64,000 nucleotides of DNA, taken from assembly GCA_963824195.1 (NCBI GenBank), contig CAWGOJ010000001.1:62001-126000 (forward strand). Reading direction: 5' to 3'. The stretch comes from Bog-473 sp963824195. Its GTDB lineage: Bacteria > Actinomycetota > Acidimicrobiia > Acidimicrobiales > RAAP-2. Below the pieces are notes generated by a model. It had not been told where the DNA came from. It made no database searches and saw nothing but the letters and a program-made list of their open reading frames with translations. Numbering within the stretch: the first letter of the stretch is position 1; every line of letters starts with the position of its first letter. Shown here piece by piece: positions 23,576 through 32,293 of this stretch. The translations under genes and the position numbers were made by a program.

Positions 23576-26431
23576 GTGACTGGCCCGTCCGACGCCACGG
23601 AGCGGCGCCAGTTGACGGTGATGTTCACGGACCTCGTCGGCTCGACCGACCTGGCGTCCACCCTGGACCCCGAGGACTGGCACGAGGTGTTGAACGGGTA
23701 CCAGCACCTGGTGGCCGACATCGTGACGGCGCACGGCGGGGTGATCGCGCAGTTCCAGGGCGACGGCGCGATCGCCTACTTCGGCTATCCCGAGGCGCAG
23801 GAGTCGGCGAGCCGGGACGCTCTGTCGGCGGGGATCGCCGTCGTGGAGCGGATCGTGCGGCTCGGCAGCGAGCTCCCGCCCGAGCTGGGGATCAGCGATC
23901 TGCAGGCGCGTGCGGGCGTCCACACCGGCGAGGTGCTGGTGGCGCCCGTGACAGCCGGCGGACAGGAGCGCCTTCCCGACGTCTGGGGCCAGGTTCCGAA
24001 CATGGCGGCTCGTCTTCAGGCGGCGGGCGAGCCGGGTCAGATCGTCGTGAGCGGCGACACGGCGAATCTCGTTGCCGGCTTCTTCGAGCTGGAATCACTC
24101 GGCTCCCTGACGCTGAAGGGCTTCGGGCATCCCGTGCCGGCCTTCCGTGTCGTGCAACGGAGCGGCGCGCGCCACCGACTCGAGGCCCGGCCGCTGACGG
24201 CCTTCGTCCCCCGGCCCGAGGCCTCGGTCTGGTTGCTGGAGCATTGGGGTCACGTGGAGAGCGGGACCGGTCGGCTCGCTCTGGTGCTGGGAGAGCCCGG
24301 CATCGGAAAGTCGCGGTTCCTCCTCGAGTTCAGCTCCGAGCTGGCTGCGCAAGGGCACACTGTCGCCACCATCTATTGCAGCCGGCGCGGCTCGTTGAGC
24401 CCGCTACAGCCCTTCGGCGAGGTCATGGGCGAGGTCCCCGCGACACCGACGGAGGCCGCCGCGTGGGTTCAGGACCAGGCACGCTCTGGGCCGCTCCTGC
24501 TGGTGGTGGAGGATGCGCACTGGGCGGACCCGAGCACCCTGGAAGCGGTGCACGTGATCGCCCGCGGGATCCCACGCGTCCTCGTGGTGATGAGCGCCCG
24601 GCCCGAGATCGCGGACGACCCGCACGTCCGTTCCGACGCGCAGCTGACCCTGGACAGGCTGAGCAGCGATGAGGCGTGGGGATTGCTCGAGCAGTTGCCC
24701 GAGGCGGCGCAGTTGCAGCCGGAGCTCCGCGACGCGCTGGTGCAGCGCGCGGACGGGGTCCCGCTCTTCCTCGAAGAGCTCGCGCGCGGGCTCACCGACG
24801 GATCGGAGGTTGTCGGCGCCGCCATGCCCACGACGCTCTCCGAGGTGATCACGGCACGTCTGGATCGTGTGGGTGGGGCGAAGCGAGTGGCCCAGGCTGC
24901 CGCCGTCATCGGGCGATCCTTCGAACGGCCGGTGTTGGTGGCGGCGACGGGGCTCGAAGAAGAAGACCTCGATGCCGAACTGCACCGATTGCTGGAGCAC
25001 GCCATCATCGAGCCGGCGACGAGAGCGGACGAGATGCAGTTTCGTCACGCCCTCTTCCACGAGGTCTCCTACCGCTCGGTGTTGAGGGCCGATCGGGTCC
25101 GTGTGCACGGCGCCGTGGGCGAGATGCTGGTCATGTCGGGTCGCGCCGAGGTCCAGCCCGAGATCGCGGCCTACCACCTCGGGGCGGCAGGAAGGGCCTT
25201 CGAGGCGGTGCCCCTGTGGAAGCAGGCGGCGCACACGGCGCGGCAGAACGCCCGGTTCCGGGAGGCCGCGGGCCACGAGCGGGAGGTACTCGCACTGGTG
25301 GCCCGACTGCCCGAAGAGGAGCGGGAGCCCACCGAGCTGAAATCGCGCAGCCGTCTCGTGATGTGCCTGACCGCGGTCGACCAGAGCGCACCGGAGGCTC
25401 TCGAGGAGTCCCGGCGGGTGGAGGAGTTGGCGCGCCGCCTGAACGACCGGGCGATACTGCTGCGCAACTACATGGTGCTCGTGCCGTGGTGGCAGGCCAA
25501 CGCGGAGTACTCGACCATCAACAGGATCCTGGCCGAGGCGCGGAGCGAGGCGGAGGCCCTGGGCGACGAGTGGACCCTTCAGCTGATCGCGACCTATGAG
25601 GCTACGACGCGGATCTGGCAGGGCATGCTCCGCCAAGGCCTCGCGCAGCTCCGGGCGTCGTACGCATCGAGCGGTTTGCCGCTCGATGCCAGCCTGAGTG
25701 ATCTTCCGCCCATGCGATCGGTTGAGCTGTTGGCGCTGGCGGCGCCGCGGATCGCCAGCGCCCTCGCGTGCTGGCTGTGCGGAGACACCGCGGAAGCATG
25801 GCTGATCGCCGACGACGTGCTCCGCACCACAACCGAGCGACAGGTGCCGCAGGCGCAAGCGGTGGCTGCGGTGACATCGGCCATCATGGCGCAGCTCGAC
25901 GGCGAGCGGGAAGTCGTGATCAAGTTGGCCGGAGAGGCGCTGCACGTGGCCGACGAGGTGAGCACGAGGCAGTGGCGGCAGTGGGCCCGATCGCTCCAGT
26001 GGTGGGCGGGAGAGGGGATCGAGGAGCCCGAGGTGCCCGGCCCGCTGCTTCGACCCTACTTCCAGATGCTCCTGGCCGACGACCCACGGATGGACACGAG
26101 CCGGGCGCTCGCCCTTCTCACGGAGGCACTCGAGACATGCCGCGCCACCGGTGAGCGGTTCTGCGAGGCCGAGATCCTCCGCGTGAGAGCCGGCCGACTC
26201 AGCGGCGTCGGTCGAGTGGAACAGGCGGAGCGCGACTACCTGGAGGCGGTGGCGATCGCCAGGGATCAGGGAGCCAAGATGCTCGAGTTGCGCGCGCTGA
26301 CGGACTGGGCGCGCCACGAAGGCGCGCCCGAGCGGATGCGAGCGGAGCTTGGTACATGTGCTGCGGAGATCGCAGCCGGAGGCCCGAGCCGGAGCCTCGA
26401 CGAAGCCCGAAAGGTGGTGGGAGCCACGTGA
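23576..26431 (+). CDS. Class III nucleotide cyclase fused to AAA-type ATPase and TPR region
   Basis: Protein of 951 aa from GTG 23576, after GAGGGGGG. Residues 12-190 are a class III cyclase: metal Asp19 (MFTDLVGST) and Asp63 (QFQGDGAIAYFG), with N142/R146 in VPNMAARL. Residues ~205-480 are a STAND-like ATPase with Walker A GEPGIGKS at 239-246 and Walker B LLLVVEDAHWAD. The remainder is helical, probably TPR. This arrangement is frequent in Actinobacteria and is thought to be a ligand- or protein-sensing signalling protein. Its stop overlaps the start of the MpaB-type gene, which ties the two together. Confidence 0.85.
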   Translation: MTGPSDATERRQLTVMFTDLVGSTDLASTLDPEDWHEVLNGYQHLVADIVTAHGGVIAQFQGDGAIAYFGYPEAQESASRDALSAGIAVVERIVRLGSELPPELGISDLQARAGVHTGEVLVAPVTAGGQERLPDVWGQVPNMAARLQAAGEPGQIVVSGDTANLVAGFFELESLGSLTLKGFGHPVPAFRVVQRSGARHRLEARPLTAFVPRPEASVWLLEHWGHVESGTGRLALVLGEPGIGKSRFLLEFSSELAAQGHTVATIYCSRRGSLSPLQPFGEVMGEVPATPTEAAAWVQDQARSGPLLLVVEDAHWADPSTLEAVHVIARGIPRVLVVMSARPEIADDPHVRSDAQLTLDRLSSDEAWGLLEQLPEAAQLQPELRDALVQRADGVPLFLEELARGLTDGSEVVGAAMPTTLSEVITARLDRVGGAKRVAQAAAVIGRSFERPVLVAATGLEEEDLDAELHRLLEHAIIEPATRADEMQFRHALFHEVSYRSVLRADRVRVHGAVGEMLVMSGRAEVQPEIAAYHLGAAGRAFEAVPLWKQAAHTARQNARFREAAGHEREVLALVARLPEEEREPTELKSRSRLVMCLTAVDQSAPEALEESRRVEELARRLNDRAILLRNYMVLVPWWQANAEYSTINRILAEARSEAEALGDEWTLQLIATYEATTRIWQGMLRQGLAQLRASYASSGLPLDASLSDLPPMRSVELLALAAPRIASALACWLCGDTAEAWLIADDVLRTTTERQVPQAQAVAAVTSAIMAQLDGEREVVIKLAGEALHVADEVSTRQWRQWARSLQWWAGEGIEEPEVPGPLLRPYFQMLLADDPRMDTSRALALLTEALETCRATGERFCEAEILRVRAGRLSGVGRVEQAERDYLEAVAIARDQGAKMLELRALTDWARHEGAPERMRAELGTCAAEIAAGGPSRSLDEARKVVGAT

Positions 26432-27561
26432 GCGTGACCGACTGGAGCGACGACTACCTCGACAGCCTCCGCACGCAGGCTGATCCCGCCGCGGACGAAG
26501 TCGTGGCCGGCCTCTTCGCAGGGACCGCCGACGCCACGTCCGCCTTCCGAGCGCTGGTGGTCCAGCAGCACGAAGTGTCCGACCCCGCGCTGGCCGCTTT
26601 CTTGGAGGGCAAGGACGACCCGCCCGCGTGGGTTGACCCCGAGCTCGTTGCCGCCGGCCAGGAGTGCTTCGCCCGCTGGGGGTCGCACGTGTTCACTGCC
26701 CTCTACGCGGCCGCACTCCCGTCGGCATATGCCTGCTGGCGAGGCGTCCAGGTCCTCGGTCTGACGGCCCGGCTCGAGACCGACGCCAAGCGCAGGCTGA
26801 ACGAGACGGCTCAGTTCCATCTCGACGTCATGGAGACGGGTGGCCTCGAGTTCGGTGCACGCGGCTACTCGGACGTTCGTCACGTCCGGCTCATGCACGC
26901 CGCGGTCCGGTGGCTGATCCAGAACGACCCGCGAGTGCATTGGGACCCGGCGTGGGGAACGCCCATCAACCAGGAGGATCTGCTCGAGACCCTCCTCACG
27001 TTCACCGAGATCGTGTTCGAGGTCTTCGACCGCACCGGGATCGTCTACACCGAGCAGGACGCGGACGCGTATCTCCACACCTGGTCGCTCATCGGTCACT
27101 ACCTCGGCGTGCGGCCGGACCTGCTCCCGCTGACGCGGGCCCACACGTCCGTGTTGATGCCGATCGTGCGGCAGCGGCAGTTCGGCCCGAGCGACGCCGG
27201 ACGCGACCTCATGGCGGCTCTTCTGGACCAGGTGACCCGGTTGATCCCGCCCGGGCTGCGCGGGCTGCCGGCGTCGACCGTGCGCTACTACGTCGGGAAC
27301 GATGCCGCCGACATCTTGGGCGTCCCGAAGGCGGACTGGACGCGGGTGCTCTTCGGGCCGCTGGCCGACGTGACTCGGCGACTGTCCCTGGAGGAGTTGC
27401 ACCGCCACCTGCTCCGGGGCCTCTCCGAGAGGATCGGGTTTGGGATGCTGTCGCTGGCGGTCAGGGCGGAGCGCTATGGCGGCCGACCGGCCTTCCAGGT
27501 GCCCACCTCGTTGGCGGCACGCTGGAACATCCCTCCCTACAGCGGCCCAGGTGGCAGCTGA
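26428..27561 (+). CDS. MpaB-type oxygenase (DUF2236 family)
   Basis: Protein of 377 aa from GTG 26428, overlapping the cyclase TGA (GTGA). The segment SDVRHVRLMHAAVRWLI matches the heme-binding part of DUF2236/MpaB proteins, a family that includes the mycophenolic acid MpaB' and the latex clearing protein Lcp. INQEDLLETLLTFTEIVF and HTWSLIGHYLGVRPDLLP are the other conserved helices. A heme b oxygenase acting on an isoprenoid or hydrophobic chain is plausible, but the substrate is unknown. It converges on the gene at 27537 with a 25-bp overlap. Confidence 0.78.
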   Translation: MSVTDWSDDYLDSLRTQADPAADEVVAGLFAGTADATSAFRALVVQQHEVSDPALAAFLEGKDDPPAWVDPELVAAGQECFARWGSHVFTALYAAALPSAYACWRGVQVLGLTARLETDAKRRLNETAQFHLDVMETGGLEFGARGYSDVRHVRLMHAAVRWLIQNDPRVHWDPAWGTPINQEDLLETLLTFTEIVFEVFDRTGIVYTEQDADAYLHTWSLIGHYLGVRPDLLPLTRAHTSVLMPIVRQRQFGPSDAGRDLMAALLDQVTRLIPPGLRGLPASTVRYYVGNDAADILGVPKADWTRVLFGPLADVTRRLSLEELHRHLLRGLSERIGFGMLSLAVRAERYGGRPAFQVPTSLAARWNIPPYSGPGGS

Positions 27562-28667
27562 CCTTGCGCCAAGACGGCCAGCTGGGCGTCCGAGAACGGG
27601 GGGCTGAACAGGCTGGCGTCGCGCTGGCGGGAGCGGAACAGGTTCACGATGAAATTCATCCGATCCTCCAGTACCGCCCAGTCACGCGCGCCCGAGGGCG
27701 TCCCGGTCCCTCGGGTCCGGTCCCATTGCGCCACCGCCGACTCGGCCGCGGTCCCTGAGAGGTCACTCAGCTCCGGGGGGAACATCCCGCCGGAGAGCGG
27801 GGGCACGTCCCGGCGGAGGTCGAGTGTCTCGCTCGCCGTTGCCAGCTGCATGATGGCCTCGGTGAGCGCTGTGTCCCAGGCCGCGTCGAGGATCTTGCAC
27901 ACGTCGCCCGTCAGGCCATCGAGCACGTGCCGGACCTCGGCCGTGGGCAGGTGCCCGACGATGTCCGCCTCGATCACCTTCTTGAGGGTGTCGCTGATGG
28001 CGGCATCGAGCGCCGCCGAGATCGCGGGCTGGAGGCGCCGTTGCTCGTGCGCGACCGCCAGCGTGTTGGCCCGGAGGATCAGCGCGGGCCGAGCGGTCAG
28101 ATCGAACAGCGCCTGTCCGTAGGCCTCGAACGCAGCGACGACGGCGACGCCATCCTGATCGGAGGCGAGCGGCGCCAGGGATGGGGCGAGGAGGGCCGCG
28201 AGCTCCCGAGGGGTGCCCGGCGATGAACGGTGCGCTTCGATTAGCGCCGTGAAGAGAGGTGCGAGCTCGGCGAACACCAGGACGTTGCCATCAGCGATCT
28301 GCTTGGAGACATCGCCTGTGACGCCCTCGACCACCTGACCGATGTGGTTGTGGGTGAGGTGCTTCCAAGCCCAGCCGGTCACGCCGTGGTTGAACCGCTG
28401 CAGCACCTCCAGGGCGTCGCCGTTGTCGGTCACAAGCTGCTTAGCCTTCGCGGGGAGGACGTCGCCGCGTATTGTCGCGCCAGCCGTCTTCGAGGCCCAA
28501 ACGGCGAACGCGCACCAGGTGGCATCCTCCCCGGCTCCGGCATCTCGGAGCTGCACGGCGAACTCGTGGTAGCGCTGCGTGATCCAAAGGTTCCGCAGCA
28601 CGGGGTCCGACATCCCAGCGATCTCCGGTACCGACATGTCCATCCGGTGAATCGTAGGTTGCAGCAC
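27537..28667 (-). CDS. Uncharacterised helical protein
   Basis: Protein of 376 aa that I do not recognise. It is almost wholly alpha-helical by composition, has no signal peptide or membrane segment and contains two similar spans: GQVVEGVTGDVSKQIADG and RHVLDGLTGDVCKILDAA, which may mark an internal repeat. Three ATG starts (28667, 28643, 28637) are possible and none has a strong ribosome site. Codon use looks genuine. It overlaps the convergent MpaB-type gene by 25 bp, which makes shared regulation by antisense transcription possible. Confidence 0.65.
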   Translation of the reverse strand: MLQPTIHRMDMSVPEIAGMSDPVLRNLWITQRYHEFAVQLRDAGAGEDATWCAFAVWASKTAGATIRGDVLPAKAKQLVTDNGDALEVLQRFNHGVTGWAWKHLTHNHIGQVVEGVTGDVSKQIADGNVLVFAELAPLFTALIEAHRSSPGTPRELAALLAPSLAPLASDQDGVAVVAAFEAYGQALFDLTARPALILRANTLAVAHEQRRLQPAISAALDAAISDTLKKVIEADIVGHLPTAEVRHVLDGLTGDVCKILDAAWDTALTEAIMQLATASETLDLRRDVPPLSGGMFPPELSDLSGTAAESAVAQWDRTRGTGTPSGARDWAVLEDRMNFIVNLFRSRQRDASLFSPPFSDAQLAVLAQGQLPPGPL

Positions 28668-28691
28668 CGGGCCGCCGCTTGTGTCGCGGAC

Positions 28692-28856
28692 CTACTGGGG
28701 CGGTGGCGGCACCTTGACGCGGCGGCCAGGCGCCAGCAGTTGCCCGACACGGCCCTGCACGACCTTTCCGTAGTAGACGTAGCGGGCCAGCCCCATGAAT
28801 GCCCCGATGCCGAGCCCGGCGGCGGTGCAGGCGCGGGTGTATGACAGCGACGGCAT
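28692..28856 (-). CDS. Putative small membrane protein, 54 aa
   Basis: A short open frame from ATG 28856: MPSLSYTRACTAAGLGIGAF, then MGLARYVYYGKVV and a basic tail ending KVPPPPQ. Residues ~10-28 could form one membrane helix followed by positive charges. It lies just upstream of the 376-aa gene in the same direction and is divergent from the F420 oxidoreductase. No homologue is known to me and the ribosome site is weak, so it may be a chance frame. Confidence 0.35.
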   Translation of the reverse strand: MPSLSYTRACTAAGLGIGAFMGLARYVYYGKVVQGRVGQLLAPGRRVKVPPPPQ

Positions 28857-28951
28857 GCCCGGCCGACAGCACAGTCTCCGCTCAGGGCAGCGGCCCAGTC
28901 GCGCTCCGCACCGTGCGGGGTACCCTCCCCAGAAGAGATCGGGAGGACGAC

Positions 28952-29872
28952 ATGCAACTCGACATCCATGTGCCGCGTTTCACCTGGCCCGGGGGCCCCG
29001 AGGCCATCGGGGCCACATTCGCATCGTTGGCCCGGACGGCGGAGGCAATCGGGGTGCGCACGCTGTCGGTGATGGACCACTGGTTCCAGATGGAGATGCT
29101 GTGGCCGGCCGAGGAGCCGATGCTCGAGGGGTACACCGCCCTCTCCTTCGCCGCCGCCAAGACGGAGCGCCTGCGCTTCCGGCTCCTCGTGGGTGGGGTG
29201 ACGTATCGCCATCCGGGGTTGCTCGCCAAGACGGTCACCACGCTGGACGTGCTCTCGGGTGGGCGGGCGGAGCTGGGACTCGGTGCGGCATGGTACGAGC
29301 GGGAGCACCGAGGACTGGGTGTTCCTTTCCCGCCGCTCAGTGAGCGGTACGAGCGGCTCGAGGAGACGCTCCAGATCTGCTTCCAGATGTGGAGCGACGA
29401 CAACGGCCCCTACGAGGGCACGCACTACCAGTTGGCCGAGACGCTGTGCTCCCCCCGACCGGTCAGCTCGCCACGACCACGGGTCCTGATCGGTGGTGGC
29501 GGTGAGCGCAAGACGCTTCGGGTCGTGGCGAAGTATGCCGATGCCTGCAATTTCATCGGCGACTCCGCCACCGTCGCCCACAAGGTGGACGTGCTGCGAC
29601 GCCACTGCCACGAGGTCGGCCGCAACCCGGAGGAGATCGAGGTGACGGCGCTCATCGCTGTAGCCGAGGACGCCGACCGCGACACCATCATGCGCGAGGT
29701 GGAGGCGCTCGCTGCCGCGGGCGCGCATGCCATCGTGGTCCGCTCTACGGGACCCGAGCCGTCGAAATGGCTCGAGGAGACATGGGGGCCGGTCATGCCG
29801 GCCCTCTCCGGGGTCGGCTCAGCGATCGGGCTGCCATCGGGTTCTTCTCCCGGGAGCCCTGACGTCAATTAA
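28952..29872 (+). CDS. LLM-class F420-dependent oxidoreductase
   Basis: Protein of 306 aa from ATG 28952, with GGGAGGA at 28941-28947. It shows the luciferase-like fold: LSVMDHWFQ, VTYRHPGLLAKTVTTLDVLS, LGLGAAWYEREHRGLGVPFP and IGGGGERKTLRVVAKYADAC. It is a paralogue of the gene at 6566. The likely cofactor is F420; the substrate is unknown. The stop lies only 12 bp before the tRNA-Lys gene. Confidence 0.85.
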   Translation: MQLDIHVPRFTWPGGPEAIGATFASLARTAEAIGVRTLSVMDHWFQMEMLWPAEEPMLEGYTALSFAAAKTERLRFRLLVGGVTYRHPGLLAKTVTTLDVLSGGRAELGLGAAWYEREHRGLGVPFPPLSERYERLEETLQICFQMWSDDNGPYEGTHYQLAETLCSPRPVSSPRPRVLIGGGGERKTLRVVAKYADACNFIGDSATVAHKVDVLRRHCHEVGRNPEEIEVTALIAVAEDADRDTIMREVEALAAAGAHAIVVRSTGPEPSKWLEETWGPVMPALSGVGSAIGLPSGSSPGSPDVN

Positions 29873-29883
29873 CTTGCAGTCGC

Positions 29884-29959
29884 GGGCCGCTAGCTCATCC
29901 GGAAGAGCAGGGGACTTTTAATCCCAAGGTGCCGGGATCGAGACCCGGGCGGCCCACCA
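29884..29959 (+). tRNA. tRNA-Lys (UUU)
   Basis: The cloverleaf folds fully: 7-bp acceptor stem GGGCCGC/GCGGCCC, D arm GCTC/GAGC with GG in the loop, anticodon loop CTTTTAA (anticodon TTT), a 5-base variable loop and T arm CCGGG/CCCGG, with CCA encoded. The T loop reads ATCGAGA, so position 54 is A instead of the usual T, and base pair 27-43 is G.A. The 3' half is the attachment site of the island that follows. Confidence 0.93.
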
Positions 29960-29961
29960 GA
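29913..29961 (+). repeat. Attachment site copy A (attL) in tRNA-Lys 3' end
   Basis: These 49 bp, from the anticodon loop of tRNA-Lys to just past CCA, recur without mismatch at 44260-44308, and 36 of them (29923-29958) recur at 31874-31909. Integration that restores the tRNA 3' end leaves exactly this pattern. Confidence 0.9.
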
Positions 29962-30254
29962 CCCACCGGATAAGAGACAGAATTGACCAAGGCCGTCGAC
30001 CACGCGTTCTGGTTGGCGTCGTTTGGCATCTGCCACCTGTTGCTGGCCCCTTCTCTAGGTGCTCTGCGCCGGGCTGCCCGGTGCGTCAGAAGTCTGTTCG
30101 CCCTGGCGGACGAGTCCATCACCGGGCTTTTGAGCGGACTGGACGACGGCAACCGAGGTGCGAAGGGTAGCCTCTTGAACATGGCGCGAAAGACAGCCAA
30201 GAGACGCCGGCGGGAGCGCCAGCCGTGTTCCTACTGCGACCGCTATATCTGACG

Positions 30255-30557
30255 ATGCCGATCAACGACGAGCTCGCCATCCCCACAGTCGAGCGGTTCC
30301 TTGCCTTAGTCACCGCACTTGACGCCATTTGGGACCCGGGCTCCAGCTACTTGGACGACCCGAGATACTCCGAGCTGAGGCGGGAGATCGACGGGTCCAC
30401 CTCTCGCGTCAAGACCATCGCGGACGAGTGCGAACCAGGCCTGAGTGATCGGATCACGGAAGGGCTCCAGGGCACATCTGGTTATTCAGGAGCCGTGAGT
30501 GCCGTCACCCAGCTATTGGGTCAGCTCAGGAGGGCCGAGCAGCATCGGCGGAACTAG
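30255..30557 (+). CDS. Hypothetical protein of element 1
   Basis: Protein of 100 aa from ATG 30255 (MPINDELAIPTVERFLALV), helical and soluble, with no recognised domain. A still shorter frame just upstream (30181-30252) encodes 23 residues with Lys/Arg-rich sequence and CSYCDRY, perhaps the end of a lost gene. The 295 bp between the tRNA and this gene show no other coding signal. Context suggests cargo of the first integrated element. Confidence 0.5.
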   Translation: MPINDELAIPTVERFLALVTALDAIWDPGSSYLDDPRYSELRREIDGSTSRVKTIADECEPGLSDRITEGLQGTSGYSGAVSAVTQLLGQLRRAEQHRRN

Positions 30558-30714
30558 GTTGCCGAGTGCTTGTGGACCTCCCAGCAGAGTTCCGCGAGCT
30601 ACGTTCGGGCTGTGCCCTACGGGTTAGGTTTCCGGCTCAACACGCTCCAGGCCGCGACGGGGTCCGCTTTCCGAAGGCCATGAGCGGCTATCTGGTGCCG
30701 AAGGGGCGGGAGAA

Positions 30715-31701
30715 GTGAACATCTTGCTCACGGGAGCCTTCGGCAACGTCGGACAAAGCGCCCTCGATGCCATGGCCGACCAGGGCCACCGGGTCAGGGC
30801 CCTCGACGTCGACAACCGGCGCAATCGTCGGCGAGCGCGGCAGTACTCGGGACGCTTCGGCATCGAGATCCTCTGGGGAGACATCAGGGACCGTTTAGTT
30901 GTGGAGCGCGCCTCGTCCGGATGTGACGTCGTGGTCCACTTGGCCTTTGTGATCCCTCCGCTCACTGACATCGATCCCACGCTCTCAGAACAGGTCAACG
31001 TCGGAGGTACTCGTCACGTGCTTGAGGCCGCGGCCAAGCTCTCCCCGCCGGCAAGAGTGCTGTTCGTTTCCACCTTCGATCTCTTCGGACGCACCCAGGA
31101 CAAGCCGCCTCCAAGACGGGTGAGTGATCCGGTGGTCGCCACGGACACTTATACGGCCCACAAACTCCAGTGCGAGGATTTGGTGCAGAGTTCCGGCCTC
31201 GCCTGGTCGATCGTGCGGCTTGCCGATGTGCCGATTATTGGGTTCCGTTCGCCGTCACCCATCATGTTCGAGCTCCCACTGGCCAATCGCTTTGAAGTCA
31301 TCCATTCCAAGGATGCTGGACTTGCCCTGGCGCGTGCCGTCACCTGCGACCAAGTGTGGGGCCGGGTCGTACTGGTGGGCGGGGGCCCGTCCTGCCAGGT
31401 GACTTACCGAGACTTTCTCGAAGGCATGCTTGACGCGATGGGCGTGGGCACGTTGCCCGATAGGGCGTTCACCCCAAGGGCGTGGCCGTGCGACTGGATC
31501 GACAGCACCGATGCACAACAGCTACTCGACTACCAGCACCACTCCTTCGCCGACATCATTGAGGAGGTGCGCCACCAGACGCGAGTGGCCCGGCCCTGGA
31601 TCCGAGCTGTGAGCCCCATCGCTCGCTGGTTCATCTTGCGGGGATCTCCCTACTTGCGAGAGAGCCGGTTTGACGAGAAATCGCGAGTGGCGGCGGACTA
31701 G
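30715..31701 (+). CDS. NAD-dependent epimerase/dehydratase (extended SDR)
   Basis: Protein of 328 aa from GTG 30715 with GGGAGAAG directly upstream. The NAD-binding TGAFGNVGQ (TGxxGxxG) opens the protein, followed by GDIRD and a catalytic YTAHK (YxxxK) near residue 147. The C-terminal half has the usual substrate-binding variability. Members act on nucleotide sugars or other carbonyl/alcohol pairs; the substrate is not evident. It is the only substantial gene of the first integrated element. Confidence 0.8.
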   Translation: MNILLTGAFGNVGQSALDAMADQGHRVRALDVDNRRNRRRARQYSGRFGIEILWGDIRDRLVVERASSGCDVVVHLAFVIPPLTDIDPTLSEQVNVGGTRHVLEAAAKLSPPARVLFVSTFDLFGRTQDKPPPRRVSDPVVATDTYTAHKLQCEDLVQSSGLAWSIVRLADVPIIGFRSPSPIMFELPLANRFEVIHSKDAGLALARAVTCDQVWGRVVLVGGGPSCQVTYRDFLEGMLDAMGVGTLPDRAFTPRAWPCDWIDSTDAQQLLDYQHHSFADIIEEVRHQTRVARPWIRAVSPIARWFILRGSPYLRESRFDEKSRVAAD

Positions 31702-31745
31702 AGCGCGATGGCCCCCGTCACCCAGACCACATGGAGTCGGCCACT

Positions 31746-31768
31746 TTGCTATTGCGTTGCTACTGAAA
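31746..31768 (+). repeat. Tandem TTGCTAYTG repeats upstream of att copy B
   Basis: TTGCTATTG at 31746-31754 and TTGCTACTGAAA at 31757-31768 are spaced 11 bp apart, 117 bp before the core of att copy B. The same pair with the same spacing precedes copy C. One helical turn between repeats fits integrase arm-binding sites; this role is inferred. Confidence 0.55.
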
Positions 31769-31873
31769 GGCCCGGACAACTCCAGATCTGGGTTCACTGC
31801 GTGGACAACCCTCCTGATCTGATCAGCATCGACAGAAGTGGTGGACCCAGTAGACGGCCGGCCCGCCATTTAG

Positions 31874-31909
31874 CCCAAGGTGCCGGGATCGAGACCCGGG
31901 CGGCCCACC
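31874..31909 (+). repeat. Internal attachment site copy B
   Basis: A 36-bp exact copy of tRNA-Lys positions 29923-29958 (variable loop, T arm and acceptor strand). It lacks the anticodon part seen in copies A and C. It marks the junction between the two tandem elements. Confidence 0.88.
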
Positions 31910-31966
31910 CTCAAAATGCCAGGCCAGCGAACGCTTACTGGCGACGACCTTCAAGTGCCCATGCCC

Positions 31967-32293
31967 TCAATGGGCGCTCGCCGGGGCGAGCTATGAGCGC
32001 TGCGATGGTCCGACGTCGACTTTGGCGAGAGGACAGTGCTCATAGCCCGTTCCCTACTCGAGGGCCGGGGATCGGAACTCGTCGAGAAGAACACCAAGAC
32101 GCACGCCTCTCGTCGGATCGCCCTTGACACGGGTCGATAAACGAGCTCAAGCGCCATCGATACCGCTGCTGCCACCGCGCGGCTGCGTGCGGTGTGTCGC
32201 TGAACGATTCTGCGTTCGTCTTCTCATCCGCCAGTCGAACACCAGACGTGGAGCGGAGGTCACCGACGTCGGTATCAAATGTCGATCGTTCCT
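31967..32293 (+). pseudogene. Decayed tyrosine recombinase (integrase) fragment
   Basis: Just right of att copy B the plus strand reads GARRGEL-stop-ALRWSDVDF, the box I region of tyrosine recombinases with its catalytic Arg; a TGA at 31994-31996 replaces one residue. The same frame continues as IARSLLEGRGSELVEKNTK and SRRIALDTG, then a shift near 32131 leads to ELKRHRYRC, SLNDSAFVFSS and PTSVSNVDRS, all typical of actinophage-type integrases. The N-terminal region and the catalytic C-terminal H-R-Y part are missing; the fragment is cut off where the flippase-like gene ends. It is a dead remnant of the integrase of element 2. Confidence 0.78.

Noticed and set aside
29895..30200. Minus-strand frame containing VGRPGLDPGTLGLK
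   Set aside because: It is the reverse translation of the tRNA-Lys gene; the same peptide appears at att copy C. This is a well-known kind of false gene.
31708..32127. 139-codon frame across att copy B
   Set aside because: It reads the att repeat and the integrase remnant out of frame; the recombinase-like frame is a different one.
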